Below are positions 28,165-37,866 of a DNA stretch of 57,105 nucleotides, piece by piece (the first letter of the stretch is position 1; every line of letters starts with the position of its first letter). A model generated the notes under the pieces. The model saw only the letters and a program-made list of their open reading frames with translations. It ran no database searches and was not told where the DNA came from. A program made the position numbers and the translations under genes. The stretch is from assembly GCA_022825745.1 (NCBI GenBank), contig JAJDWF010000050.1, positions 1-57,105 on the forward strand, given 5' to 3'. The DNA is from Dehalococcoidia bacterium. Lineage in GTDB: Bacteria > Chloroflexota > Dehalococcoidia > Lucifugimonadales > UBA3495.

Positions 28165-29352
28165 TCAGCTGTAGCGCAGGCGCGGGCCTACGGTGGCCTG
28201 GTAGCCCTCGAAGTTGCGGCGGGTTTCCGGGATGCTATCGCCCCCGAATTTCTCCATGAAGGCGTCGGCCAGCACCAGGGCTACCATCGCTTCGCCGATG
28301 ACGCCGGCCGGTGGAGCCTGGCAGACGTCGCTGCGCTCGAAATGCGCCTGCACCGGTTCGCCGGTATCCAGGTCAACGGACGGCAGCGGGTTGTGCAGGG
28401 TAGCGATGGGCTTGATAACAAACCGCGCCACCAGTGGCGGGCCGCTGGTCATGCCGCCCTCGGTGCCGCCGGCCCGGTTCGTCTTGCGTTGCCACGGGCG
28501 GTCAGGGTCCGTCACCGGTTCAATCACGTCCTGGAATTCGGAACCCCAGGCGTCCATCAGCTCCCAGCCGGGGCCGATGCTCACCGCTTTGACGGCGTTG
28601 ATGCTCATCAGTGCCTGCGCGATTTTCGCGTCGATTTTGCGGTCCCAGTGGACGTGCGAACCCAGGCCGATGGGTACGTTCTCCGCGATTACCTCCACCG
28701 TGCCGCCCACCGTGTCCCCTACCTCCCGGGCCGCGTCCACCTCGGCCATCATCAAATCGGCGGCCGCGGCGTCCGCGCAATGGACCGGCGACTCTTCCAC
28801 CTCGTCCCAGTCGATGGCAGCGTGCTCGGGCGGGTTGGCGTGTACGCGCCCGATGGAAACGACGTGGCTGTGCAGCACGATGCCGAACTCTTCCAGCAGC
28901 CGCATGGCGACGGCTCCGGCCGCTACCCGCCCGGCGGTTTCCCGCGCCGAGGCCCGCTCCAGAGAGTTGCGCACGTCATGGAACCCGTACTTCATCGCGC
29001 CCGGCAGGTCGGCATGGCCGGGCCGGATGCGAGTGACGCGCGCGTTCCGGCCTTCCTGTGACGGGTTTTCCACGTACTCCACGGCCATGGCGTCCTGCCA
29101 GTTGACCCAGTCGCGATTTTCCAGCAACATCCCGATGGGGCTGCCCAGGGTGTAGCCGTGGCGCACTCCGGTCTGGATGTGAGCGTGGTCCCGCTCAATC
29201 TGCTGACGCCCGCCGCGCCCGTACCCTCGCTGCCGGCGGCCCAAGTGGTGGGCGATGTACTCTTCGTCCAGCGACAGGTAGGCAGGCACGCCTTCCACGA
29301 TTATCATCAGCCCTTGTCCGTGGGACTCGCCCGCCGTGAACCACCTTATCAT
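28165..29352 (-). CDS. aroC: Chorismate synthase
   Basis: 395 residues. It converts 5-enolpyruvylshikimate-3-phosphate to chorismate with reduced FMN. Visible: TAGESHGQGL near residue 7, QRGYGRGGRQQIERDHAHI near 42, RPGHADLPGAMKYG near 108, ERASARETAGRVAAGAVA near 132 and a GGTEGGMTSG near 300. The ATG has CGGAGG 10 nt upstream. It lies 23 nt downstream of aroE. The shikimate pathway supplies aromatic amino acids. Confidence 0.97.
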   Translation of the reverse strand: MIRWFTAGESHGQGLMIIVEGVPAYLSLDEEYIAHHLGRRQRGYGRGGRQQIERDHAHIQTGVRHGYTLGSPIGMLLENRDWVNWQDAMAVEYVENPSQEGRNARVTRIRPGHADLPGAMKYGFHDVRNSLERASARETAGRVAAGAVAMRLLEEFGIVLHSHVVSIGRVHANPPEHAAIDWDEVEESPVHCADAAAADLMMAEVDAAREVGDTVGGTVEVIAENVPIGLGSHVHWDRKIDAKIAQALMSINAVKAVSIGPGWELMDAWGSEFQDVIEPVTDPDRPWQRKTNRAGGTEGGMTSGPPLVARFVIKPIATLHNPLPSVDLDTGEPVQAHFERSDVCQAPPAGVIGEAMVALVLADAFMEKFGGDSIPETRRNFEGYQATVGPRLRYS

Positions 29353-29375
29353 TGTGGGTATTCCTCCGGAGTTTG

Positions 29376-30230
29376 TCAGCCGCGCATCGCGTCCATTGCG
29401 GCATCCATCATAACCCCAACCGGAGCGGGCCGTTCCAGCCAGATCTCGAATGACGCCGCCCCTTGATATACCAGCATGGTGATGCCGCCCAGAGTGGTGG
29501 CGCCGGCCTGCTCCGCCTCGCTAAGTAATGGAGTCAGAGCGGGATTATACACCAGGTCATAGACCAGCGCGGTTGGCGGGATCTGGGCCGCCCGCAGCGG
29601 AGACGCGGTTTCATCCGGCCCGTGCGTCATCCCCAGCGAAGTGCAGTTGACAATCAGCTGGGCAGAACGGGCGGCGTCATCGACGCGGTCGGATTCCAGA
29701 GTGATAGCTTCCGCCGCCACGCCTTGCGACCGGGCCAGTTCCACCAGGGATTCGGCGCGGGCCAGCGTCCGGTTGGCAACCGTCAGACCTCCGACTTCGG
29801 CGCGGAGCAAAGCCTGCACCACGCCCCGGGCGGAACCGCCGGCGCCCAGGATGAGCGTACTTTTCCCCGCCGGGTCCAAACCGCCCGATTCCCGCAGCGC
29901 GCGCAGAAACCCGTAGCCATCCGTGTTGTAACCCGCGAGGCGTCCGTCCCGGTTCACTATCGTATTGACCGCCCCGGCCTCCGTCGCCCATTCGTCGATT
30001 TCGTCGAGGAAGGGCATCACGGCTTCCTTGTGCGGGACGGTCACGTTGATGCCGGTTACGGCATCCGAACGGAGCGAGTCCACGAACGCCCCAACGTCGT
30101 CCGGTTCTACGTCGTAAGCCCGGTATTCGGCGTTGATGCCGAGACTGTCCAGCGCCGCCTGCTGAAACCGTGGCGAAATGGAGTGCCCGATGGGATGTCC
30201 TATGATCCCCAGCGCGGTGCGGATGGTCAT
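29376..30230 (-). CDS. aroE: Shikimate dehydrogenase (NADP+)
   Basis: 284 residues from the ATG at 30230; a longer frame to 30278 would overlap the preceding lipoprotein gene. It reduces 3-dehydroshikimate. Visible: GIIGHPIGHSISPRFQQAAL near residue 8, GINVTVPHKEAV with the catalytic Lys near 60, GYNTDGYGF near 100 and the NADP loop LILGAGGSARGVVQALL near 123. The start lacks a good ribosome site, so it may be coupled to the upstream gene. It is followed by aroC. Confidence 0.94.
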   Translation of the reverse strand: MTIRTALGIIGHPIGHSISPRFQQAALDSLGINAEYRAYDVEPDDVGAFVDSLRSDAVTGINVTVPHKEAVMPFLDEIDEWATEAGAVNTIVNRDGRLAGYNTDGYGFLRALRESGGLDPAGKSTLILGAGGSARGVVQALLRAEVGGLTVANRTLARAESLVELARSQGVAAEAITLESDRVDDAARSAQLIVNCTSLGMTHGPDETASPLRAAQIPPTALVYDLVYNPALTPLLSEAEQAGATTLGGITMLVYQGAASFEIWLERPAPVGVMMDAAMDAMRG

Positions 30231-30244
30231 GTTGGCCCGGTTGA

Positions 30245-30886
30245 TTACCCGATCGAAAGGTTCCTGATTACGCGGCATCCCCGGGATGTGAACGGCGTGT
30301 CCTCCCCGGTATCGTTGCCCCTGACGTACAGGTCAAACAGCATGTCGAAGTTGGTGATGGTCAAAACGTACCTGCCGTTGGCGTCGGTCATGGCTTCCAC
30401 GACGACATTACTGTCGGTCTTGCTGCGAGCGAATATCTGCGTACCAGCCGGCGGGATGGAGCCTCCTATTCTGACCTCGCCGGCGATGATGCACGGCGGC
30501 CCGCTGGACTGCTCGGGCGACGGTGTAGGCGTGGGGGTCGGCACCGGCGTATTCGTTGGGACCGGCGTATTGGTTGGAACCGGGGTCGCCGTAGGTTCGG
30601 GAGTTGCCGTCGGAGGCACCGCCGTCGGCGGCTGGGCGGCGGCGAGGGCTGCGGCAACGGTGGCCGCAATGTCCGGTGTCGGGGCAACGGTCGGTTCCGG
30701 CGTCGCTGTCGGTTCCGGCGTGGGCGTTTCCGTGGGTGTCGCGGCTGCCACCGCGGCGTCGATGGTGGCCTGTATGTCCGCTGTGGGTTCCGGCTCCTCG
30801 CCTCCGCCGAAGCAACCCGCAATCGCTCCCAGCGCCAGGCCGGCGGCTAAAACACACACGATAAGTCGAACGGTCTTACGTCTCAT
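30245..30886 (-). CDS. Putative lipoprotein with Thr/Pro-rich stalk
   Basis: 213 residues from the ATG at 30886 (AGGAG 7 nt upstream). Signal: basic MRRKTVR, a hydrophobic core, then the lipobox AIAGC with the acylated Cys at residue 25. Residues 40-125 are a low-complexity T/P/V stalk (PTPTPTPSPEQ and similar). The C-terminal 80 residues form a small beta domain resembling a carboxypeptidase-regulatory-like fold (GEVRIGGSIPPAGTQIF, DANGRYVLTITNF). Probably a membrane-anchored surface protein. It lies between valS and aroE, without a clear functional link. Confidence 0.75.
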   Translation of the reverse strand: MRRKTVRLIVCVLAAGLALGAIAGCFGGGEEPEPTADIQATIDAAVAAATPTETPTPEPTATPEPTVAPTPDIAATVAAALAAAQPPTAVPPTATPEPTATPVPTNTPVPTNTPVPTPTPTPSPEQSSGPPCIIAGEVRIGGSIPPAGTQIFARSKTDSNVVVEAMTDANGRYVLTITNFDMLFDLYVRGNDTGEDTPFTSRGCRVIRNLSIG

Positions 30887-30989
30887 CAAAGGGCTCCTGT
30901 GGGCAGGTATGATTGCTGTATTTTTAGACTTTGCCAAAATTTCGCCTACCTTGCCCCTTGACCGACGTGCGGATTATGGCAATCTTGGA

Positions 30990-33683
30990 TCAGGCGCTCA
31001 GCTGAGCGATGATGTCCTCGATCCGTTCCCTTTGCTCGGTGAGGCTGTGCAGCCTTTCGCGTTCTTTTTCAACCACTTCGGGCCGGGCTTTCGAAACAAA
31101 ATTGGCGTTGGCGAGCAACTGCTCCACTCGCTCCTGGTTGCGGCGCGTATTCTCCAGTTCCTGGTCCAGGCGTTGAGATTCGGCATCCAGGTCAACGATC
31201 CCGGCCAGCGGCAGGCGCACCACCAGGGGATTGACCACCAGGCTGACTCCCGCCGCGCTCTCGGCTTCATCGGTGTCAAGCACGCGCAGGGGTTCCACTC
31301 GGGCGAGTACGCGGATCGCTTCCCGTTCTTCTTCTACGACGGTTCGCAGGCCGTTGGTTTCAATCGCAGCTTCCAGTTTTTGCGCCGCGGGAATCCGCAG
31401 TTGGGCGCGCATGTTGCGCACCGCGCGGATGGTCTGCATCACCACGTCCATCTCCGATTCCGCATCGGGAGCCGAGCGGACGCTACGCGCCTGCGGGTAT
31501 TCCGCAACCATGATTGAAGCAGGCAAACCCTGGGGAGGCGCCGGCACGCGAGAGGTCAGACTCTGCCAGATCTCTTCGGTAACGAACGGCATGAAGGGGT
31601 GCAGCAGGCGCAGCGAACGCTCTAGCACATGCACCAGCGTCACCGCCGCGCCGGAGTCGCCCTCCCGCAGCCGCACCTTCGCCATCTCGATGTACCAGTC
31701 GCAGAAGTCGTTCCATACGAAATCGTAGAGCTTCTGCTGCGCTTCGCCCAGCTCAAATTCGGCCAGCGACACGTTCACCGCCTCCGTGAGCGTATCCAGC
31801 CGCCCAACGATCCAGCGATCTTCCCGGTGCTCCGGCGCGATCAGGTCGTGCCAACCGTCCAGGTCGTCCCTGCCTTCAATCGCGGTGATTACGAAACGGG
31901 CGGCGTTCCATATCTTGTTGGCGAAGTTGCGGGCCGACTCCAGCTTGTCGTCGCTCAGCCGCAGGTTATTACCCGGGGCGGTTCCCGTCGTCAGGGCAAA
32001 GCGCAGGGCATCGGTCCCGTACTGTTCCAGCAGGTCCAGCGGGTCCAGGGTGTTGCCTCGGGTCTTGCTCATCTTCTGACCTTCCGCGTCCAGCACCATG
32101 CCGTGCAGATACACGGAGCGGAAAGGGATCTGCCCGGTGTTTTCGATGCCCAGCATGATCATGCGGGCCACCCAGAAGAACAGGATGTCGTAGCCGGTCT
32201 CCATGACCGAGTTGGGATAAAATTCCGTCAGGTCGTCGGAACCTTCTTCCGGCCATCCCAGCGTGGAGTGGGGCCACAACCCGCTGCTGAACCACGTATC
32301 GAGAACGTCGTTCTCCTGTTCGATGGCCGCGCTGCCGCAGGCTTCGCACGCCGTGGGGTCTTCGATGTGCGCGGCATATCCGCCACAGTCGGCGCAGTAC
32401 CAGACCGGAATCCGGTGTCCCCACCACAACTGCCGGCTGATGCACCAGTCCCGAATGTTCTCCAGCCAGTTCAGATAAACCCGCGTGAATCGTTCGGGAA
32501 CGATCTCGATGTCCCCGCCGGACACTGCCGCGTAAGCGCGTCCGGCGATGCTGTCCGGGTCCGTGTGCTGACCGACGTTCAGAAACCATTGCAGGCTGAT
32601 CAGCGGCTCGACCACCTCGCTGCATCGCTGGCACTGTCCGACCGAGTGATGGTAGTCCTCAACCCGTTCCAGCAGTCCCAGCCCTTCCAGTTCTTCAGCG
32701 ACCGCCGCCCGTGCGGCGAACCGTTCCATCCCCGCGTACTTCGGCCCGGCTGCGTCGGTAATGCACCCGTCGAACCCGATGATGTTCACGATGGGCAGGC
32801 CTTGGCGTTCGCCGATCTCAAAGTCCACCACGTCATGCCCCGGCGTGACCTTCAGCGCGCCGGTGCCGAACTCCATCTCGATGGCCGCATCGCCAACCAC
32901 CGGGATTTCGCGGCCCACGATGGGCAGTACTGCCATCTTGCCAATCTTATCCTGATAGCGTTCGTCGTCCGGGTGCACCGCCACGCCGGTATCGCCCAGC
33001 ATTGACTCCGGCCGCGTCGTGGCGACGGTCACGTAGTCGTCCGGCCGGTCTGCCAGCGGGTAGCGGATGTAGTACAGCTTGCCGTCCCGTTCCTCGTAAT
33101 CGACTTCCAGGTCCGACAGGGCGGTGGCGCACCGCGGGCACCAATTGATGATGCGTTCGTGGCGGTAAATCAGTCCCTTGCTGAAAAGGTTGACGAACGT
33201 GGTTCGCACTGCCCGAACCGGGCCGGGATCCAGAGTGAAACGGAGACGTGACCAATCGCACGATGCCCCCAGCCGGCGGTGCTGCTCGTCAATGGTATTG
33301 CCGTACCGCTCAACCCATTCCCACACCCGTTGCTCAAAGGCGTCGCGGCCCAATTCGTGACGGTTGGTTCCCTCGTCCGCCAGCGCGCGTTCCACCACCC
33401 ACTGCGTGGCGATGCCAGCGTGGTCTTTGCCGGGCAGCCACAGCGTGGGGTCGCCGCGCATCCGATGCCACCGGGTGAGGGCATCCTGCAAGCTCGCCGT
33501 CAACGCGTGGCCCAAATGCAACTCGCCCGTAACATTGGGCGGGGGCATCACTATGCAGAATGGTTCGCCTGGGGAGTTGGCGTGGGGCGCGAAGTAGCCC
33601 GAATCCCACCAGTTTTGATAGATGCGTCGTTCCACGGCTCCCGCTTCGTAAGCGCGGGGTATCGCGTTGGCAGGTTGAGTCAT
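30990..33683 (-). CDS. valS: Valyl-tRNA synthetase
   Basis: 897 residues. It charges tRNA-Val. Class I signatures: the HIGH-type HLGH in PPPNVTGELHLGHAL near residue 50, the KMSKS-type KMSKTRGN near 540, and a zinc-binding segment CADCGGY...CEACGS near 425. The editing domain lies between them. The C-terminal coiled-coil (about residues 830-897) is the tRNA-binding arm typical of ValRS. It is a single full-length gene with a weak ribosome site. No T-box precedes it. It is divergent from rpsA. Confidence 0.97.
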   Translation of the reverse strand: MTQPANAIPRAYEAGAVERRIYQNWWDSGYFAPHANSPGEPFCIVMPPPNVTGELHLGHALTASLQDALTRWHRMRGDPTLWLPGKDHAGIATQWVVERALADEGTNRHELGRDAFEQRVWEWVERYGNTIDEQHRRLGASCDWSRLRFTLDPGPVRAVRTTFVNLFSKGLIYRHERIINWCPRCATALSDLEVDYEERDGKLYYIRYPLADRPDDYVTVATTRPESMLGDTGVAVHPDDERYQDKIGKMAVLPIVGREIPVVGDAAIEMEFGTGALKVTPGHDVVDFEIGERQGLPIVNIIGFDGCITDAAGPKYAGMERFAARAAVAEELEGLGLLERVEDYHHSVGQCQRCSEVVEPLISLQWFLNVGQHTDPDSIAGRAYAAVSGGDIEIVPERFTRVYLNWLENIRDWCISRQLWWGHRIPVWYCADCGGYAAHIEDPTACEACGSAAIEQENDVLDTWFSSGLWPHSTLGWPEEGSDDLTEFYPNSVMETGYDILFFWVARMIMLGIENTGQIPFRSVYLHGMVLDAEGQKMSKTRGNTLDPLDLLEQYGTDALRFALTTGTAPGNNLRLSDDKLESARNFANKIWNAARFVITAIEGRDDLDGWHDLIAPEHREDRWIVGRLDTLTEAVNVSLAEFELGEAQQKLYDFVWNDFCDWYIEMAKVRLREGDSGAAVTLVHVLERSLRLLHPFMPFVTEEIWQSLTSRVPAPPQGLPASIMVAEYPQARSVRSAPDAESEMDVVMQTIRAVRNMRAQLRIPAAQKLEAAIETNGLRTVVEEEREAIRVLARVEPLRVLDTDEAESAAGVSLVVNPLVVRLPLAGIVDLDAESQRLDQELENTRRNQERVEQLLANANFVSKARPEVVEKERERLHSLTEQRERIEDIIAQLSA

Positions 33684-33836
33684 CGCGCCGTCCCGAATCC
33701 ACCCACCGGAATTGACGTGTCCCCGCCAATTTCCGCCGTGGGTTTGCAGTTGCTAAAAATTCACCCAAAAAATGTTAGCATCGTACCCGCCGAGTTGTCC
33801 ATAAGCGGCTTCATTTGCCCGGCCTCGGACTGGCGG

Positions 33837-33865
33837 TTGCAATTTGACTCCATTATAAGTATTAT
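33837..33865 (+). promoter_or_regulatory. Promoter of rpsA
   Basis: TTGCAA (33837-33842), 17-nt spacer, TATTAT (33860-33865). The start would lie near 33872, with a leader of about 99 nt before the rpsA ATG at 33971. Confidence 0.55.
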
Positions 33866-33970
33866 TAGGCAGGCGAATTGTGACCTAATCTCAGTGCATT
33901 GCGGCCCGTGTTTCGCTGATGGTCACCCCTCGACAGGTTCGTCCAGCAAGTTTAAGGAGCAACAAAACAG

Positions 33971-35065
33971 ATGGTAGCCCAGGACCCGTATGCAGTCACC
34001 GATATGTCGGAACTTCCCGAATCGGCCTTCTCGCCGAGGGAATACCGTAGAGGCGATTTGGTGACCGGGGAAATAGTGCGCATTGATGAAGAAGGCATGG
34101 TCATCAGCGCCGGCCTCAAAACCGAGGGGATCGTCCCGCCCCAGGAAATGCGGACTCTGACCGATGAAAAGCGCGAACAAATGCTGCCCGGAACGCGCGT
34201 CATGGTCATCCATGTCAACAACCGGGGGCCAGGCGGCATGGCCGTCTTCTCCTACGACCAGGCCCAGGAAAAGCAGGTTTGGGAAGACCTCATTGACCTG
34301 CATCAGAAAGACGCCGAACTGTCCGCAAAGGTAGTCCAGCATAACAAGGGCGGCCTCGTTGTGGACTGGAACGGCATCCGTGGATTCGTGCCTTTCTCCC
34401 AAATGGCGCCGGTGCCGAAGGAAGGACGCATCGAGCACCTGGATGCCAGGATTGGCGAAGATGCCAGGTTCAACATCCTGGAATTGGACTCCCAGCGCGA
34501 GAAGCTCGTGCTCACCGAGCGCCGCATCTGGCGTCAATTGCGCAACGCTGCCAAGGAGCGCCTGTTGGAAGAGCTCCAGGAAGGCCAGATCGTCCAAGGC
34601 ACCGTGCGCTCCATGCGCGGTTTCGGCGCTTTCGTTGACCTTGGAGACGCCGAGGGTCTGGTTCCCATCTCGGAGCTTTCCTGGTCCATGGTCAAATCGC
34701 CTGAGGAAGTGGTGAGCATTGGCGAAAACCTCACCTTGAAGGTCCTCCGCGTTGACCGGGAAAACAGCAAGATTTCCCTCAGCCTGAAGCGCACCCAGCC
34801 CGAACCCTGGGACTCGGTGCCGGAACGCTACCACGTCGGCGACATCGTTGACGGCACCGTCACTCGCCTCATGGACTTCGGGGCGTTCGTCAAGTTGGAA
34901 GACTGGGTCGAAGGCTTGGTGCACATCTCCGAGCTGTCCGCCCGCCGGATGGAGCACCCCAAGGAGATCGTCTATCAGGGTCAGCAGATCAAGGTGCAGA
35001 TCCTGAGCATCGACACCGAAAGGAAGCGCATGAGCCTGAGCTATCGCCGGGTTTACGGCCTTTAG
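33971..35065 (+). CDS. rpsA: Ribosomal protein S1 homologue (four S1 domains)
   Basis: 364 residues with four S1 RNA-binding domains at about 25-95, 110-180, 200-270 and 285-355; the last two have the canonical GFGAFVDLG and DFGAFVKLEDWVEGLVH cores. Four domains (rather than six) is common in Gram-positive and Chloroflexota S1-like proteins. It helps mRNA to bind the 30S subunit. AAGGAG lies 11 nt before the ATG. A strong terminator follows. Confidence 0.93.
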   Translation: MVAQDPYAVTDMSELPESAFSPREYRRGDLVTGEIVRIDEEGMVISAGLKTEGIVPPQEMRTLTDEKREQMLPGTRVMVIHVNNRGPGGMAVFSYDQAQEKQVWEDLIDLHQKDAELSAKVVQHNKGGLVVDWNGIRGFVPFSQMAPVPKEGRIEHLDARIGEDARFNILELDSQREKLVLTERRIWRQLRNAAKERLLEELQEGQIVQGTVRSMRGFGAFVDLGDAEGLVPISELSWSMVKSPEEVVSIGENLTLKVLRVDRENSKISLSLKRTQPEPWDSVPERYHVGDIVDGTVTRLMDFGAFVKLEDWVEGLVHISELSARRMEHPKEIVYQGQQIKVQILSIDTERKRMSLSYRRVYGL

Positions 35066-35095
35066 ACGGCCAAGTCACCGTACCGTCAACACGCG

Positions 35096-35124
35096 GGGGC
35101 GACTTATGAGTCGCCCCTGTTTTG
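35096..35124 (+). terminator. Rho-independent terminator of rpsA
   Basis: Arms GGGGCGACT (35096-35104) and AGTCGCCCC (35109-35117) with a TATG loop, followed by TGTTTTG. Its arms resemble the 29-nt palindrome family, with a different core. Confidence 0.85.
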
Positions 35125-35139
35125 TTTGCGAGTCCTTGT

Positions 35140-35952
35140 TCAAATGGAGCCGCCCGCCAGAGCCGCCGGCGGGTCGAATCCACCGCCGGTAAAGCAGTCG
35201 ATGGCGTCGTGCTCTCCCGAATTGTGCAGCTCCCGCAATCGTTCCAACCCCCGCCGCGTGTCGCTGGCCACTCGCGCCGGGTGCCACTTCTTCACCCGCC
35301 TCTTGAACAGCCAGTAGGTGAATTCCTGCCACGCGGTCAGCGAGAGCGACTCCGCATCAGCCCCCCAGGTCCCGCCGCTGTCCTGCAAAAACTCAGCCAT
35401 CAGGACTGCGCGGGTGTCCCCGTACAGGTGACGGTACGAATCTTCAATAACCTGGTCGCTGTCCTGGTAGCACCGTGCCAGCCGGCTCTTGCGTATGGAC
35501 TCCTCAGCCACCAGTTGCAGGGCTTCTTCCACCACTACGCCGTACCTGAAATTCAGCAGCGCGGTGTAGCGGTAGGGGCCAATCAGTTCGCGCAGTCGCT
35601 CCGAGGAAATCCGCTCCGGCCACTGGCCGCGAAACAGCAGCGATTCCAACTCGAACTGCGGTACCACATCCGAGATCTCCAGGCACAAGCGCTGCGCCAG
35701 TGTCAGCCCGTCCAGTGCCTCGCCGCCGATTACGTATTGCCAGTCCCGCCCTGCCGTGTATTCGTGCGTCAGGCTCCATTGGCTCATCGCTTGCAGCAAC
35801 GCCACGTGCCAGAATTCCTCCCGTCCGGCACGCTGCCGCAGTTGGTCGATGACGCCGGCGTGGGACGAGTCAATCCCGGACTGGATTTCGACAAGCTCGG
35901 CCGCGATACCATCCGCCGGCCGGGCTGAGGTGAAGACGTCCGTTACGGTCAT
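35140..35952 (-). CDS. Conserved-looking hypothetical protein coupled to polX
   Basis: 270 residues from the ATG at 35952, which shares its A with the polX stop (TGATG), so translation should be coupled. Mainly alpha-helical with a conserved-looking middle part (about 95-190: LFRGQWPERISSERLRELIG, then YRYTALLNFRYG). It has two cysteines and no signal peptide or transmembrane helix. I do not recognise a family. The tight coupling suggests a role connected with DNA polymerase X or repair, but this is inference only. Confidence 0.75.
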   Translation of the reverse strand: MTVTDVFTSARPADGIAAELVEIQSGIDSSHAGVIDQLRQRAGREEFWHVALLQAMSQWSLTHEYTAGRDWQYVIGGEALDGLTLAQRLCLEISDVVPQFELESLLFRGQWPERISSERLRELIGPYRYTALLNFRYGVVVEEALQLVAEESIRKSRLARCYQDSDQVIEDSYRHLYGDTRAVLMAEFLQDSGGTWGADAESLSLTAWQEFTYWLFKRRVKKWHPARVASDTRRGLERLRELHNSGEHDAIDCFTGGGFDPPAALAGGSI

Positions 35953-37745
35953 CACCCGGACTCAACCTGCCGGCTTGCGACCATATCGTCAAACCGCGCG
36001 GCGCGTTCGCCCTTGGGAGTTCGCAACCAGCCCAGAAAATCGGCTCTCGGATATGCGTTCAGCACATGCTGCGGGCCGCACCACGCCCGGCGCGCCACCG
36101 CGACGCCGTACCGTTGATTGGTCAGACCGTCGGTATGATGCGAGTCGGTGTTGATTACCAGCGGCACACCCAACTCACGGGCGCGGGCCGCGTGCGTGTC
36201 TTTCAGGTCCAGTCGCTCCGGCGCGGCGTTGATCTCCATGGCCGTACCGGTAGCCCGTGCGGTCTGCAAAAGGGCCTCAATGTCAAAGTCCACCGGATCC
36301 CGGCGGCCCAGCAGTCGCGTGGATGCGTGGCCGATCACGCAGACGTAGGGGTTTTCCATGGCCCGCACAATCCGCCGGGTCATGGTTTCCCGGTCCTGGC
36401 TCATGGCGTTGTGCACCGACGCGATCACCCAGTCCAGCATCGCCAGTACGTCGTCCGGGAAATCCATTGCGCCGTCCGCCCGTATGTCCACCTCCGAGCC
36501 GCACAGAATCGTCATGTCGTAGCGGTTCTGCAACCCTTTCAGTATCTCAATCTGTCGCGCCAGGCGTTCCGGCGTGAGGCCGTTGGCGACCCCCAGGCCC
36601 TGCGAGTGATCGGTCAGCGCCATGTAGTCGTAGCCCATGGCAGCCACGGCGGCCACCATCTCTTCCAACGGAAACTTGCCGTCGCTCCAGTCGCTGTGCA
36701 GGTGCAGGTCCCCCCGCAGATCCTCCACCGTGATCAGGTTGGGCAGGTCTCCGTGGCGGGCGGCGTCCAGCTCATCAGCGCCCCGCCGCAGCTCCGGCGC
36801 AATCCAGGGCAGTCCCAGCCTGGCGTAAAAGGACTCTTCATCGGCGAACTTCTCGGTGATGCCGCTCTCGACCACCGTAATCCCGTATTCGTTCAGCGAC
36901 AAGCCCTGCCGGTTCGCGTAGTCGCGCAGCCGGATGTTGTGCTGCTGGCTCCCGGTGAAATACTGGAGCATGGCGCCCAACCCGTCCGGTTCGCCGACCC
37001 GCAGGTCGATCTGGATTCCGGGGTCAACCACCACCGAGGTTTTCGCGTCTCCCTGCACCAGTGTTTCCCGCACCGACGGCAATGCGGCCAGTGCCGGCCC
37101 GGTCTCCGTCGGATTGTCGGAAATCGCTATCAAGTCCAGGTCGCCGATGGTTTCTTCCCACCGGCGCAGAGAACCGGCCGGCGTCAGGCTCACCAGCCCC
37201 GGGCAAGCGTCGAATAGCTGCTCCGACACCGCCGCGCAGGTTTCGGCTGCGATGCCCAACGGCGTCCGGTCCGAGCGCATGCGCTGAGCATGGATGTGCC
37301 GCAGGATGTTTTCCGCTGACTTTTTCCCCATGCGCGGCAACTGCGCCAGGCGTCCGTCCAGCGCAGCCTGCTCCAACTCCGCCACCGACGATATGTTCAG
37401 TTCCTCCACCGCCGCCTTGACCGTCTTGGGCCCCATGCCCGGCACTTCCAGCAGTTCCAGGACGTTCGGCGGGAGCTCTTTCGCCAGCCTGTCGTAGGCT
37501 GCCACGTGCCCGGTAGCGACGTACTCCTGCACCTTTTCGCTGATGGCTTTGCCGATCCCCGGAATCTTCCGCAGGTCGTCGCCGTTGGCAGCGGCGGTGG
37601 CCAGCGACCACGAAAGCTGGTCGATTGTATTGGCCGCCCTCTGGTAAGCGCGAATTTTGAAGACCGAATCGCCCTTGATCTCCAGCATGGCCGCCATGTT
37701 GTTGAACAGGGTAACTATGTCGTCGTTGCTGATCGGTGTAGTCAT
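35952..37745 (-). CDS. polX: DNA polymerase X family protein with PHP domain
   Basis: 597 residues from the ATG at 37745. Order: N-terminal helix-hairpin-helix region (IPGIGKAISEKVQEYV near 72, VPGMGPKTVKAAVEELN near 110), the PolX palm with GSLRRWEETIGDLDLIAIS near 200 (two catalytic Asp), and a C-terminal PHP exonuclease domain from about 340 (DLHLHSDWSDGKFPLEEM, YDYMALTDHSQ, GSEVDIRADG). It fills short gaps in base excision repair and has 3'-5' exonuclease activity. Length fits bacterial PolX. No strong ribosome site; the next gene is coupled to it. Confidence 0.95.
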   Translation of the reverse strand: MTTPISNDDIVTLFNNMAAMLEIKGDSVFKIRAYQRAANTIDQLSWSLATAAANGDDLRKIPGIGKAISEKVQEYVATGHVAAYDRLAKELPPNVLELLEVPGMGPKTVKAAVEELNISSVAELEQAALDGRLAQLPRMGKKSAENILRHIHAQRMRSDRTPLGIAAETCAAVSEQLFDACPGLVSLTPAGSLRRWEETIGDLDLIAISDNPTETGPALAALPSVRETLVQGDAKTSVVVDPGIQIDLRVGEPDGLGAMLQYFTGSQQHNIRLRDYANRQGLSLNEYGITVVESGITEKFADEESFYARLGLPWIAPELRRGADELDAARHGDLPNLITVEDLRGDLHLHSDWSDGKFPLEEMVAAVAAMGYDYMALTDHSQGLGVANGLTPERLARQIEILKGLQNRYDMTILCGSEVDIRADGAMDFPDDVLAMLDWVIASVHNAMSQDRETMTRRIVRAMENPYVCVIGHASTRLLGRRDPVDFDIEALLQTARATGTAMEINAAPERLDLKDTHAARARELGVPLVINTDSHHTDGLTNQRYGVAVARRAWCGPQHVLNAYPRADFLGWLRTPKGERAARFDDMVASRQVESG

Positions 37746-37866
37746 GGGTTCACCATACCATCCGCCGACAAAAGCGGGCAAGCGAGGGCTGCCGGCGCGG
37801 AATCGTTCTTTCGTGTACGCCGCCGCGTGGACAGCATTTTGCTCGTTGGTTTAGGATATAGCCGTT

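Noticed and set aside
30500..30790. Tandem repeat array in the lipoprotein gene
   Set aside because: It is low-complexity Thr/Pro codon usage in a protein stalk, not a separate DNA repeat element.
29622..31517. 631-codon open frame on the plus strand across aroE, the lipoprotein and valS
   Set aside because: It runs opposite three recognised genes; its Gly/Val-rich part only mirrors the T/P-rich stalk codons of the lipoprotein.
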